A stretch of 64,000 nucleotides of DNA from a bacterium (GTDB lineage Bacteria > Hinthialibacterota > Hinthialibacteria > Hinthialibacterales > Hinthialibacteraceae), in assembly GCA_016125385.1 (NCBI GenBank), contig WGLV01000005.1, forward strand, positions 142,869 through 206,868, in the 5' to 3' direction. This document shows, one piece after another, positions 46,254 through 55,631 of the stretch; position 1 is the first letter of the stretch, and every line of letters begins with the position of its first letter. The position numbers were made by a program, and so were the translations under genes. Below the pieces are notes generated by a model. That model saw nothing but the letters and a program-made list of their open reading frames with translations, did no database searches and was not told the origin of the DNA.

Positions 46254-47297
46254 TTACCGGTTTGAATCCTGATTTTGAGTCTGGAACGCCATTCGGTTCG
46301 CTTTTTTTGAGTCATCGGCTTGTTGTTTCGCCAATTCCCGCGATTTTTCAACCGCTTTGTGCATACCGCCGATCAATTGTTCAACCTGCTCATCCGTTGG
46401 CAGAAAAATCGCTTCATCCATGCGATCCATATCCGCTTCAATGTCAGGAATAAATGAGAGAGGCACGTTGCCCATCGATTTACCGAGGATATCGATTCTC
46501 ACCTGATGTTCTGAGCGTTTCGCTCGTAATTCATGAATCAGACGCGTGATTTCCTGATTGGTTTCTTCATTGATGCCGCGAAGCATACCGTTGCATAGTT
46601 CACGCGCAAAGAGTTCCGTAATCTGTACGTAAGTCTGATATTGCACACGCATGATTTTACGTTTTTCCGCGATAAATTTGAGGCGGGCTTCACGAGCCTT
46701 GGTGATGTATGGCTTCAATCGGCGCTTGTTCAGATTATATTGATCGAGCGATTTCTCACAAAATTCGCGAAGATCGCGCAAGCGAGGCTCGTCTTTCTCC
46801 TGAATCGCCTTGAGCAGATCGGCGGAAGCCTGTTCAAACTGGCGGATCACGGGGTCTTCCTGTTTTTTGCGTTCAATGGCCGCCTCAAGAACTTTCACGT
46901 CATTGGCGAGACTGACGCCCCGGTTGTATGCGCTTTCGAGCTCACGGCGAATGGCGATCAGATCCTGCTGCGTGAATTCCTGATACTGCGTAATGGTTTC
47001 AATCAATGCCTGACAACGCGCGATCCGCTGTGAGATGTCTTTCGCGAGGCTGAATTCTCCCCGGATGCTTCGTTTTTTCAGCTGATCGAGAATCTGCTGG
47101 CGCCGCAACTGGTTGGAGCGGTCTTTTTCTTTAACCGTGACGCACTTCGAACGTCCCGCCTGGTTAACCAGAACGAGTTCATTCATGGGGACGCCATCCG
47201 CTTTGGCTTTTTCGAGGATCTGAGCAGCTTTCAGCGATGTGGAAATCTGATCGGCGGCCAAACCAAAATCGATGTCATCGTGGTGTTGATCGTTCAT
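46254..47297 (-). CDS. Coiled-coil protein of unknown function upstream of fapA
   Basis: 347 residues, very rich in E/K/R/Q with long heptad-like helices (about 95-250), no signal peptide and no enzyme motif. N-terminus is short and acidic (NDQHHDDIDFGLAADQ). It is not recognised as a known family. It precedes the FapA gene by 77 bases on the same strand and probably shares its transcript; a structural or scaffold partner of FapA and the TPR protein is inferred. Its start lacks a strong ribosome binding site. Confidence 0.65.
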   Translation of the reverse strand: MNDQHHDDIDFGLAADQISTSLKAAQILEKAKADGVPMNELVLVNQAGRSKCVTVKEKDRSNQLRRQQILDQLKKRSIRGEFSLAKDISQRIARCQALIETITQYQEFTQQDLIAIRRELESAYNRGVSLANDVKVLEAAIERKKQEDPVIRQFEQASADLLKAIQEKDEPRLRDLREFCEKSLDQYNLNKRRLKPYITKAREARLKFIAEKRKIMRVQYQTYVQITELFARELCNGMLRGINEETNQEITRLIHELRAKRSEHQVRIDILGKSMGNVPLSFIPDIEADMDRMDEAIFLPTDEQVEQLIGGMHKAVEKSRELAKQQADDSKKANRMAFQTQNQDSNR

Positions 47298-47516
47298 AAC
47301 AACTTTCTTTTCATTAAGGCTTTGAATCTCAGCGTATTACATAAGCAAAAAGCAAACCAAACCGTTCGGTTTTACAATCGTACTTCCGGAATCTCAGGAG
47401 AAAAGGAAGGATTGTCTATTTAACTCACACGGCGTCAAGAATTTATAAACCCAGTATACAAATTATATCACTTATGAGCAATCACTTTTTCAACCAGAGC
47501 CGTGTGTCTTACCCGA

Positions 47517-48914
47517 TTACTTTTCGCATTCTGGTTTGGTTGAATTGTACATTCTGCGAGGCTGGTCGGTGGACTGAAGCACGGACAACCAGAGATCGCC
47601 TTCGGTATCGAGCACCTTACGGCTGGAAACCGCCGCATCAATCGGGATGTGTGTAAAAGCCGACTGCCAGTACCCTACAACCAAGCCGGTTCTTCCGCTC
47701 ATCGCGGCATGCACAGCGTTGTGAGCGAGTTGCTGACAGTACATGCTGTCACTCGGCGTTGAAGGCAAAGAACGAACGATATAACTGGGGTCGATATACT
47801 TGATAGAGACATCGATTTCGCTGCTGGTGAAGTGTGCCGCAACCTTCTCTTTGAGAAAAACGCCGATGTCTTTCAACTTGAGATTTCCTGATGCGTCCTT
47901 GCGCTGCTCTCCCTCCCCTTCCTGAGCCAACAGGTTTTGACCGGCGCCTTCAGCGACGACCACCAGAGCATGTTTGCGGCGGAGAATGCGGTCTTCGAGC
48001 GCCTGAAGGAATCCATACGGAGGGTCGAGATCAAACGGGACTTCCGGGATCAGGACGAAGTTCGCCTCCCCGCTGGCGAGTGCGGCGGTCGCGGCGAGAA
48101 AGCCGGACTGGCGCCCCATCAGTTTGACGATGGCGATTCCATTTTCGGCGCCGTTGGCTTCCGCGTGTGCGCATTTGAGAACGCGGGCGCCTTCGGAAAA
48201 GGCGGTTTCGAATCCGAAACTTTTTTCAATGAAGCGAATATCATTATCGATCGTCTTCGGGATGCCGATCACGGAGATCGCCAGTTTGCGACGTTCAATT
48301 TCTTTCGAGATCGCCAGCGCGCCGCGCTGGGTACCATCGCCGCCAATGGTGAACAGAAGATTAAAGCGGTTTTTGACGAGAAAATCGACCATCTCCTCGA
48401 CCGATTGAGGTCCACGCGACGAGCCCAGGTACGTGCCGCCCAGCGATGTGATGTCTTCAACCAGTTTCGGAGTCAGATGGATTGGAGAAAGCATGGACGC
48501 TTCGACCAACCCCTTATACCCATACTGAATTCCGTAGACCTCATGGACGCGGTAATGGAAATTCAGGGAAAGCACGATTCCGCGAATGACATCGTTAATC
48601 CCCGGGCAGAGCCCGCCGCAGGAAACGATGGCGGCGCGGACGTCGGTTGGGTTGAAAAAGACCTTGTCGCGCGGACCGGCGGCTTCGAACGAAGGGGGTT
48701 CCTTCCCTTCGCGGATGTATGGCTGAATGAAAGAAAGAGAGTGGTCGCACAGAATCCGCTCGCCGTCTTCAATGAAGTTTGAGACGAAATCCCCTTCGAC
48801 ATGAGACAGTTCAAGAGGCGATTTGAAGCGAGGCTTACCCAGACGGCTGATGGTGAAATCCAAGTCGAATTGGTGATTCAAGGGCGCTCTCCGGTTTCGT
48901 TCAGGTTCTCTCAT
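47517..48914 (-). CDS. Plant-type ATP-dependent 6-phosphofructokinase
   Basis: 465-residue phosphofructokinase. Seen: VSCGGLCPGINDVIRGIV (substrate-binding G-loop), TIGGDGTQRGALAI, GIPKTIDNDI, KLMGRQSGFLAATAALASG and IPEVPFDLDPP. The combination GGDGT (glycine favours ATP) with PKTIDND (lysine) matches plant and related group II ATP enzymes, rather than PPi enzymes with GGDDS. It should catalyse the committed step of glycolysis. No ribosome binding site is obvious at the ATG at 48914. The gene stands alone between the coiled-coil gene (219 bases downstream) and the ABC-associated operon, which has its own terminator. Confidence 0.88.
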   Translation of the reverse strand: MREPERNRRAPLNHQFDLDFTISRLGKPRFKSPLELSHVEGDFVSNFIEDGERILCDHSLSFIQPYIREGKEPPSFEAAGPRDKVFFNPTDVRAAIVSCGGLCPGINDVIRGIVLSLNFHYRVHEVYGIQYGYKGLVEASMLSPIHLTPKLVEDITSLGGTYLGSSRGPQSVEEMVDFLVKNRFNLLFTIGGDGTQRGALAISKEIERRKLAISVIGIPKTIDNDIRFIEKSFGFETAFSEGARVLKCAHAEANGAENGIAIVKLMGRQSGFLAATAALASGEANFVLIPEVPFDLDPPYGFLQALEDRILRRKHALVVVAEGAGQNLLAQEGEGEQRKDASGNLKLKDIGVFLKEKVAAHFTSSEIDVSIKYIDPSYIVRSLPSTPSDSMYCQQLAHNAVHAAMSGRTGLVVGYWQSAFTHIPIDAAVSSRKVLDTEGDLWLSVLQSTDQPRRMYNSTKPECEK

Positions 48915-48964
48915 TACTTTACAGGAGAGTATTCAAGAGCCAAAGCGTTGGATGCGCCGGGTAA

Positions 48965-48992
48965 CAAAAAAGGCGGTTTTGAGCCGCCTTTT
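48965..48992 (-). terminator. Terminator of the ABC/YtrA-type operon
   Basis: On the minus strand AAAAGGCGG and CCGCCTTTT form a hairpin with a seven-base loop, followed by a T run. It lies just beyond the last gene of the unit (49008-50207). Confidence 0.82.
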
Positions 48993-49007
48993 GAAGGTTC
49001 GCCGATT

Positions 49008-50207
49008 TCACGTATCAACGCCGGGCATGTATTGAATCTGACGCCATTGTTTCAGCGCGTTAATAACTTCCGGCCCTTTTTGTTTCAATTCGTCCGGGGC
49101 GCCGGGCTGTTTCATCGCCGCTTCAATTTCTTTTATTGCGGTATTGCGGTAAAAGAAAGAGTTTGTGGTCAACGAACAGGCTGTTAGACGCAATTCAACA
49201 GAATGGCTGGGATCGTTCATTTCATGCAGATGATGATCGAGCGCCACCCGGTCCCACATAGCGAGGTAAAGAATGCAAAGAAACGATAAAGCCCAGAACG
49301 CCGCCGCTGAATTGCGGAACAGCTTGGAAATCAATCCCGCGGAGATAATCGCAAAGATGTACGCCATCTGAAAATGAGCCATGAATCCGGCAAAATAAAA
49401 ATTCATATTAACCATCTCGGAAGTTGGATCAGCCAGGCTCCTCATGGCCATATCTTTCGATGCAAACGAAACGCGATCACTCGCAGCTGAACCACGGCTT
49501 CGGATAATCTCATTCACGCTCGTCAACGGCAGGGCGTCATCCTGGGATGCTCCCGTTAAAATGATTCGTGGATGGAGATTGGATGTTTCACCATACACGG
49601 CGGAAAACATAGGTTTGTTGGTGGCAAGGTTAAAGCCTCCCATCAACGCGTCGTTGATATCGAATCCACCCGAGGATGACATGCTGACCGCGCCACTTTG
49701 CCATTTGAAACTCGCATGAATCATCGTCTGAGATGAATTGACTGAATTTCGATCGAATTGCAACGTAAGATTCAATTCACCTGACTCGACCTTTTTTTTG
49801 ATCTGCTTCGATTTATCGAAATCCACTGGAAAATTAAATACCACCGTTTCGACCATGACCGGGGCGCCACGCATCAGAATCAGATTCGCAATGATTTTGC
49901 CCTCAGGGATTACGCCCTGTTTAATGTCATTCAAAAACGTTTTCATATCGGTAATCGGTTTTTGAGGATACGGCGCCGTAATATCGGGCTGCTTTCGGGC
50001 GTCCTGATATGGCTGTTCGATCTCTCTCCATGACGCTTCACCGATAAGAATCAGCAGGATGAAACCGATGGCCGCCAGAAACCAGCGTACGCCCGGACGG
50101 TTTTTCCAGTGATGAATACGCGAGCGCTGAACACCCAAAGCCGACCGGAAAATAACGGATAAGATCGCCGCGGAGATTGCGATTATAAAGATTTCCCAGA
50201 AACCCAT
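49008..50207 (-). CDS. Membrane protein of unknown function, last gene of the YtrA-type operon
   Basis: 399 residues. An N-terminal membrane helix (IIAISAAILSVIFRSALG), a second one at about 43-60, then a mainly soluble region (about 65-275) with beta-rich character, and two or three helices near 275-330. No known family recognised. It is the last gene of a unit led by a GntR-type regulator, an ATPase and a permease (28 bases downstream of the permease stop), so it is probably an accessory of that transporter. AAGGAG precedes the ATG. Confidence 0.6.
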   Translation of the reverse strand: MGFWEIFIIAISAAILSVIFRSALGVQRSRIHHWKNRPGVRWFLAAIGFILLILIGEASWREIEQPYQDARKQPDITAPYPQKPITDMKTFLNDIKQGVIPEGKIIANLILMRGAPVMVETVVFNFPVDFDKSKQIKKKVESGELNLTLQFDRNSVNSSQTMIHASFKWQSGAVSMSSSGGFDINDALMGGFNLATNKPMFSAVYGETSNLHPRIILTGASQDDALPLTSVNEIIRSRGSAASDRVSFASKDMAMRSLADPTSEMVNMNFYFAGFMAHFQMAYIFAIISAGLISKLFRNSAAAFWALSFLCILYLAMWDRVALDHHLHEMNDPSHSVELRLTACSLTTNSFFYRNTAIKEIEAAMKQPGAPDELKQKGPEVINALKQWRQIQYMPGVDT

Positions 50208-50235
50208 GATGGTCTCCTTCGAGAGATATGCCTGG

Positions 50236-51036
50236 TTAAATCAGGAACAACAGCCCGAACGCAGCCGGGGTCAGTACAACGATTGAAAATGCGAAAATAT
50301 GAAGTCCAACCGGCCAGCCTTGCCCGCAATCCATCGCTTCTTTGCGAAGGAACGAACGCCGCCCCAACTCATACGACGCGGCAATGGATATCAACGCCAG
50401 AATCGCGAATAGAACACCGGTCGGAGAGCGCCCGAGCAGGATTTCAACCACAATACAAGCGATCAGGATCGATGCCGTAAACGCGTTGCCCATCCATATA
50501 GTTTTGTATAGCAACTCGCGTGAGACGCTCAGCGAAGCGCAGGCGTAGGTAATCGAGAAGACGCAAGGCGGCGCCAGCAACGCCACGATGTGAAATACGA
50601 CGTGTTCTTCTGGTTTGAAGGGTTGAGTGAATCCGGAATCGACGAAAAGCGACCAGAAAAGCTGCGGCCAGTTTCCCATCAATCCGACTTCACTCAGCAG
50701 AACCAGAATCATCAGGAACGAGATTCCCAGAATAAATCGAACGCGATAGCGCTCGTCACGCGTGGGCGGAAGCGAAAAGACGAATTCCTCCGCGTCTTCC
50801 ATCACGTCCGCGCCCGCGAGGCGCATCCCGGCGTAGGCCGCCAGCAGTGAAAACAGACCGGCGTTAATGGCGGGATGCGTCATCAAAAAGAGCAGCCAGT
50901 AGCCGAGCCACCAGATGAGCAGGATGATGCCCGCCTCGCGCGAAAACTCGATCAGGTCACGCTCGATCAAGCCTCTCCATAACGGCGGCATCGAGTGAAT
51001 CACCAGATCGTATTCTTTTCTTTTAAAACGATTCAT
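50236..51036 (-). CDS. ABC transporter permease-like membrane protein
   Basis: 266 residues with about six membrane helices (e.g. AGIILLIWWLGYWLLFLM, NAFTASILIACIVVEILLG, FSIVVLTPAAFGLLFLI). The gene starts inside the stop of the ATPase gene (TAATG), so the two are coupled and it is likely the permease half of an ABC-2-type exporter. It has no recognisable substrate signature. YtrA/YtrB-type systems elsewhere respond to cell-wall antibiotics or metabolites; the cargo here is unknown. Confidence 0.8.
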   Translation of the reverse strand: MNRFKRKEYDLVIHSMPPLWRGLIERDLIEFSREAGIILLIWWLGYWLLFLMTHPAINAGLFSLLAAYAGMRLAGADVMEDAEEFVFSLPPTRDERYRVRFILGISFLMILVLLSEVGLMGNWPQLFWSLFVDSGFTQPFKPEEHVVFHIVALLAPPCVFSITYACASLSVSRELLYKTIWMGNAFTASILIACIVVEILLGRSPTGVLFAILALISIAASYELGRRSFLRKEAMDCGQGWPVGLHIFAFSIVVLTPAAFGLLFLI

Positions 51037-51944
51037 TATTCACTCTCCCGTGACGGCGCCTTGCGCCCGAGCAGTTCGATCACGGCGTCTTCAAGACCGA
51101 TGGGAAATTCATTCACACGAACGCCGTCCTGACCGCGCCAGCGGCCGAGTAGCGAATGCGCGTCCCGCACCACGGCGGTCACGACCGGCCCATCGATTTC
51201 GAAACGAATCGCGTTTGGAATGGTCAAATCGGGCGGCGGGGCGTCGTCAAAGATGATCTGGACGCGGCGAATCGAACTTTGCAAATCATCGACGCGGCTT
51301 TCGAGCGTCATCACGCCGTCACTCATTACGCCGATCACTTCGGCGAGACGTTCCAGGTCGGATATGATATGCGTGCTGACGATCACCGTGCATTCGGGAC
51401 GATCCGAGATAACCTCGACGATTTCATCGATCAGCCGGCGTCTGGCGATGGGATCCAGCCCCGCCGCCGGTTCATCGAGAAGCAAGACGTCCGTTCGTGC
51501 GGCGAAGGCGGCCACGAGCGAGGCCTTGCGTTGTTCTCCACCGGAAAGCGAAGCGACGGGCTGTTCCCACGGCGTCTCAAATCGCTCGGCGAGTTCACGG
51601 GCGTAGCGGTGATCCCATTCCGGATAAAAGTGGGAGGCGTATTCACAGAGTTCGCCGGTGGTCATCCAGGTGTGGATTTTCAAGGCTTGCGGCACGTAAG
51701 CGGCGACGGTGCGTTCCAACGCGGAGGCGGTCCAGAAGTCTCGCTCCAGAATCAGCGCCTCTCCCCGATCGGCTCGAAGCAAACCCATCAGCGTGCGAAG
51801 CAACGTCGTTTTTCCCGCACCGTTTCTACCGATCAAGCCGTACACGACGCCACGCGGCACGTTCAGATTCAGCCCATCCAGCGCCTGCGCGCCGTCGCGG
51901 TATTTTTTTCGAACGCCGGTCACTCTGATGGCGGACTCGCTCAT
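51036..51944 (-). CDS. ABC transporter ATPase (YtrB-like)
   Basis: 302-residue ATPase of an exporter. Walker A is GRNGAGKTTLLRTLMG, the signature is SLSGGEQRKASLVAA, and Walker B is VLLLDEPAAGLDP; a D-loop and H-switch (VIVSTHIISDLE) follow. A C-terminal extension (about 225-302) is probably regulatory. Its start overlaps the stop of the GntR gene (ATGA), so regulator, ATPase and permease are coupled. Confidence 0.94.
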   Translation of the reverse strand: MSESAIRVTGVRKKYRDGAQALDGLNLNVPRGVVYGLIGRNGAGKTTLLRTLMGLLRADRGEALILERDFWTASALERTVAAYVPQALKIHTWMTTGELCEYASHFYPEWDHRYARELAERFETPWEQPVASLSGGEQRKASLVAAFAARTDVLLLDEPAAGLDPIARRRLIDEIVEVISDRPECTVIVSTHIISDLERLAEVIGVMSDGVMTLESRVDDLQSSIRRVQIIFDDAPPPDLTIPNAIRFEIDGPVVTAVVRDAHSLLGRWRGQDGVRVNEFPIGLEDAVIELLGRKAPSRESE

Positions 51945-52321
51945 AATGTACCGTCCAGTTCCTGCGTGACGATTTCGATCACGCGTTCTTTCGGGGCGCC
52001 CATTTGCCGGGCTTCCACCACGAGTTGGCGCGCCAGGCGGCGGATCGCTTTTTCTTTCTCGCGTTCACTCATTCGCCCGGACGCTTCAGAAACAAAGGCT
52101 CCCTTGCCGTGCTGCATGTCGATCACCCCTTCATGCGCCAGTTCCGTATACGCTTTTACGATGGTCGTCGGATTCACCGCGAGCGTTTTCGCCATCTCCC
52201 GTATCGATGGCAAGCGGTCTCCGGACGAGAGAGTCGAGGACGCGATGTAGTATTTCATCTGGTCCATCAACTGCCGGTAGACGGGGACGCCGCTATGTGG
52301 ATCGATTTGAAAATGGAGCAT
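51941..52321 (-). CDS. GntR-family (YtrA-type) transcription regulator
   Basis: 126-residue repressor with the GntR winged helix at about 10-75: VPVYRQLMDQMKYYIASS, GDRLPSIREMAKTLAVNPTTIVKAYTEL and GVIDMQHGKGAFVS. The short C-terminal region lacking a large ligand domain is typical of the YtrA subgroup, which controls an ABC transporter in its own operon. The ATG at 52321 has GAGAGG upstream; an earlier in-frame start is unlikely. The promoter and a palindrome lie just upstream. Confidence 0.92.
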   Translation of the reverse strand: MLHFQIDPHSGVPVYRQLMDQMKYYIASSTLSSGDRLPSIREMAKTLAVNPTTIVKAYTELAHEGVIDMQHGKGAFVSEASGRMSEREKEKAIRRLARQLVVEARQMGAPKERVIEIVTQELDGTL

Positions 52322-52366
52322 TTCGCCTCTCGCCAGGCAGGTGTTTTTCTGTTTGGCAACACCCAA

Positions 52367-52407
52367 ACAGTTAACTGTATGGTAGTCCACAAACAGTTGG
52401 GCGTCAA
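52367..52407 (-). promoter_or_regulatory. Promoter and palindromic operator of the YtrA-type operon
   Basis: On the minus strand TTGACG (52402-52407) and TACCAT (52379-52384) are spaced 17 bases. Directly after the -10 box lies a perfect 12-bp palindrome, ACAGTTAACTGT (52367-52378), across the expected transcription start, well placed for autorepression by the GntR product. Confidence 0.65.
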
Positions 52408-52442
52408 CAACAATTTGAATTTTTTTTCGATCGGTGGAGCCG

Positions 52443-53879
52443 TTACTCCCAAGGCAGGCGGGTTATGCCTTCTTTCCGATAGAGTTCACGGATTCTGGCA
52501 TCATACAGTTTTTTCATCCGCTCTTCATATTTCAGCGTAATCGCGGGATCTTCGGGGATCTCGCCCCGGTCGCCGGTGCGGCTGATCCACGATTCAAGCC
52601 TGTTCCGCATAGAGACGAGCGTATCGCGACAGGCCGGGTCGTTCACCAGATTGTGAATTTCCCATGGATCGGATTGGAGATCGTACAGTTCTTCTTTGGG
52701 GCGCGAGGGCGCCATGAAGAGTTCCTGCGCGGGCGTGAGTTGAGCCGAGTCATGAAGGCGGCGCATGAGCCGGATCACCGGATACTCGGTTTCTTTATAG
52801 CGATTGAGTTGTGTATAGGGGCGATCCGGCATGAAGTTGCGAATGTATTTGTAGCGGCGATCGCGCACGCAACGTATGCGGTCCATGGTTTCGTCGCATC
52901 GGTCTCGCGCGGCGAAAATTACGTCTCGCGGTTTTACGCCTTCACTGAGAAACGCTCTGCCCTGCATGGACGAGGGGACGGGCAATCCAGATAGGCGCAA
53001 TGACGCTGGAGCGAAATCGATCGCGCTGACCAACTCGCGGCGTACTGAACCAGCCGGAAGGTGGCCGGGCCAGCGCACGATCAACGGGATGTGAATTCCA
53101 CCCTCATAAAGCCATTGTTTTCCGCGAACATGGGGGCGGCCATGATCGCCAAAAAAGAAAACAATGGTGTCGCCGGTAAGGCCTTCGTCATCGAGGCGCT
53201 TGAGAACCGCGCCGACTTTGCGATCGAGGATATTCGCGCTCTCCAGATAGAGAGCCCAGTCACGCCGGGCTATTGGATGATCGGGATAATATGGCGGAAG
53301 GATTACTGAATCGGGATCGATCGGATGTTCAGCGTCATGTTCAAACGCACGGTGAGTTTCAGGAAAATTAATATGCGCGAAAAAGGGTTGTCCGGCTCGC
53401 CGTTCAGACCAGTCTCTGCCGTCGAATGGATGATTTACTGTAAAGTTGAAATCGGTTTTGCCGGTTCCCTTCACTCCGGGAGCGGGCGTGGTTGAGTTTA
53501 CCGTGTAGTACCCCGCCTCGCGGAAATAGTGGGTGATGAGATGAACGCCATCCGGAAGGGCGTACCCATCGTCACGATGGCTACGGTGATGATGGGCTCC
53601 GATGGTTGTCTGGTACATGCCCGTCATGAAGGCGCTGCGTGACGCGGAACACACCGGCGCCGTGGTGAATGCATTTGTGAAGCGGATTCCCTGATGAGCG
53701 AGACGATCGATATAAGGCGTGTGAACCAGCGATTCGCCATAACATCCCAGGTCGGGTGACAGGTCTTCGGCGGTAATCCAGACGACATTGGGGCGGTTGG
53801 ATTCCGCAGTGACGCCAAGACAAGACGCCAGCGCCGCCGCTCCTGTTGTTTGAATAAAAGATCTGCGTGACGCCGGCAT
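52443..53879 (-). CDS. Tat-exported S1-type sulfatase
   Basis: 478-residue sulfatase that should remove sulfate from a sulfated sugar or similar ester. Twin-arginine signal (SRRSFIQTTGAAALAS). The N-terminal metal site reads NVVWITAEDLSPDLGCYG and the formylglycine motif is APVCSASRSAF, with the cysteine C77 and the arginine R81 (pattern C-x-A-x-R). FFFGDHGRPHVRGKQWLYEGG supplies the other metal ligands. The ATG at 53879 follows GGGAGG; an earlier GTG (53885) overlaps it. It needs a maturase for its cysteine; the FGE-like domain at 57728-60391 lacks catalytic cysteines and is not a good candidate. Confidence 0.93.
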   Translation of the reverse strand: MPASRRSFIQTTGAAALASCLGVTAESNRPNVVWITAEDLSPDLGCYGESLVHTPYIDRLAHQGIRFTNAFTTAPVCSASRSAFMTGMYQTTIGAHHHRSHRDDGYALPDGVHLITHYFREAGYYTVNSTTPAPGVKGTGKTDFNFTVNHPFDGRDWSERRAGQPFFAHINFPETHRAFEHDAEHPIDPDSVILPPYYPDHPIARRDWALYLESANILDRKVGAVLKRLDDEGLTGDTIVFFFGDHGRPHVRGKQWLYEGGIHIPLIVRWPGHLPAGSVRRELVSAIDFAPASLRLSGLPVPSSMQGRAFLSEGVKPRDVIFAARDRCDETMDRIRCVRDRRYKYIRNFMPDRPYTQLNRYKETEYPVIRLMRRLHDSAQLTPAQELFMAPSRPKEELYDLQSDPWEIHNLVNDPACRDTLVSMRNRLESWISRTGDRGEIPEDPAITLKYEERMKKLYDARIRELYRKEGITRLPWE

Positions 53880-54143
53880 AATCACCTCCCATGCGGATAT
53901 TCAAATAGATTCTATTCTCGCGGTTTTCATCTATTGTGCGGGAAAAACGCTTGCGTGATAATGGATATGAAACGCTTATCATGCATTCCATATTCAATCC
54001 CAACGGGAGCCAGTGGCTTTTCGATTGACCGTTGTCTTTCAGTTGGGGCTGATTATGATCGTTGAAAGAGCGTAACGCCCGTTTATGGCTACCCCAAACC
54101 GGCGACGCGCAGCGTATCACTCTGACTGGCGGGAGATTCCGCA

Positions 54144-55577
54144 ATGACCATGGCAGCGCCATCCGCGCCTGAGACGAAACAGCATAATCAGCCTGTGAAA
54201 ATGGGGTTCTTCGAGGGCCCTTCCGTGCCCGATTACGACAAAATACTGAATTGCGTACGATGCGGGATGTGTTTGCCGCATTGCCCCACCTACAGCGAGA
54301 TGAAAGTCGAGCGCGCCTCGCCGCGAGGCCGCGCCGCGCTGATTCGCGCGGTCGCCGACGGACGGCTGGAAATCAACGAGGGCTTCTCGGATCAGGTGTT
54401 TCTCTGTCTGGATTGCCGCGCATGTGAAACCGCGTGCCCTTCAGGCGTTCGCATCGGGTACCTGATCGAGTCGGCGCGGTCGCAAGTGGAGCAACACAAG
54501 CCGCAAAATCCAATCGCGCGCCTGATGCGGTCATTCATCTTCAACTGGCTGTTCATGCGCCACTCGCGGCTGGAGCTGTTTTCTCTGCCGTTGCGTCTCT
54601 ATCAGCAAAGCGGATTGCAGGGGATGCTCTACAACACAGGTTTGATCCGGTTGCTGCCCAAACGCCTGCAATTCATGGAATCGCTCACGCCCAAAGGTCT
54701 TAAAACGCCCTTCAGAAAGACGCTGCCGGATGAAGTTCCGGCAATGGGCGACGAGCAGGCGCGCGTCGGGTATTTTCTGGGCTGCATGATGAGCATCATG
54801 TTTAACAAGACCACCAACTCGACCGTCAACGTGTTGACGCGCAGCGGATGCCGGGTGGTGACTCCAAAGAATATCCGTTGCTGCGGCGCGCCGCTCTTGT
54901 CAGAGGGTTTCAAGCATAAAGCGGTCGAGTTGATGAAAGACAACATCGATACATTTGAAAAACTGAACGTCGATTATATCGTCACCGATTGCGCGGCATG
55001 CGGAGCGGCTATCAAGGAATACGAGGAAATCTTCGAACATGACGATGAATACCGTGACAAAGCGAAACGGTTCAGCGAGAAATGCCGCGAAATCACCGAA
55101 TTTCTGGCGGAATGGCCGCACTACAAAGCGCCTTTGCCCGTACATGACAATTTGAAAGTGGTTTACGACGAGCCCTGTCACCTCTGTCACGCGCAACAGG
55201 TCTGGAAGCAACCCAAGAAACTGATTCAGGAAACGCCAGGCGTGGAGTTTATCACGCTGCCCGAATCGGAGTGGTGTTGCGGCAGCGCCGGGGTGTATAA
55301 CATCACGCATTATCAGATGGCGATGAAGATTCTCGACCGCAAGATGGATCACGTCGCAGAAACCGGCGCGGAGGTGATTCTCACCGCGAATCCGGGTTGT
55401 CTGTTACAGCTGAATTACGGCGTCATGCAACGGAAACTGCCCATGCAGGTCAAGCACGTGGTTGAACTCATCGACCATGAAGGAAGCGAAGAAGCCTGGC
55501 GCAAACCGGCGGAAGAACGCTGCCAGACGTGCGGGAGGAAACCACGCCCGGAATGCCGGACAGCGAGTGATAACTGA
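54144..55577 (+). CDS. GlcF/LutA-like iron-sulfur oxidoreductase subunit
   Basis: 477-residue electron-transfer subunit typical of glycolate oxidase (GlcF) or a related 2-hydroxy-acid oxidase. Two [4Fe-4S] motifs: CVRCGMCLPHCPTYSE (about 33-48) and CLDCRACETACPSG (about 92-105). Two CCG (cysteine-rich) modules follow: IRCCGAPLLSE and the later DEPCHLCHAQ plus SEWCCGSAGVYN. The C-terminal tail ends with a cysteine pair (CQTCGRKPRPEC). No GlcD/GlcE flavoprotein gene lies nearby, so its partner is unknown. GGGAG precedes the ATG. Confidence 0.92.
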   Translation: MTMAAPSAPETKQHNQPVKMGFFEGPSVPDYDKILNCVRCGMCLPHCPTYSEMKVERASPRGRAALIRAVADGRLEINEGFSDQVFLCLDCRACETACPSGVRIGYLIESARSQVEQHKPQNPIARLMRSFIFNWLFMRHSRLELFSLPLRLYQQSGLQGMLYNTGLIRLLPKRLQFMESLTPKGLKTPFRKTLPDEVPAMGDEQARVGYFLGCMMSIMFNKTTNSTVNVLTRSGCRVVTPKNIRCCGAPLLSEGFKHKAVELMKDNIDTFEKLNVDYIVTDCAACGAAIKEYEEIFEHDDEYRDKAKRFSEKCREITEFLAEWPHYKAPLPVHDNLKVVYDEPCHLCHAQQVWKQPKKLIQETPGVEFITLPESEWCCGSAGVYNITHYQMAMKILDRKMDHVAETGAEVILTANPGCLLQLNYGVMQRKLPMQVKHVVELIDHEGSEEAWRKPAEERCQTCGRKPRPECRTASDN

Positions 55578-55631
55578 CTCAGACAAGCCTGGTTTAGAGT
55601 TCAAGTCGTATCGCATCATCGCGGCGGCATC

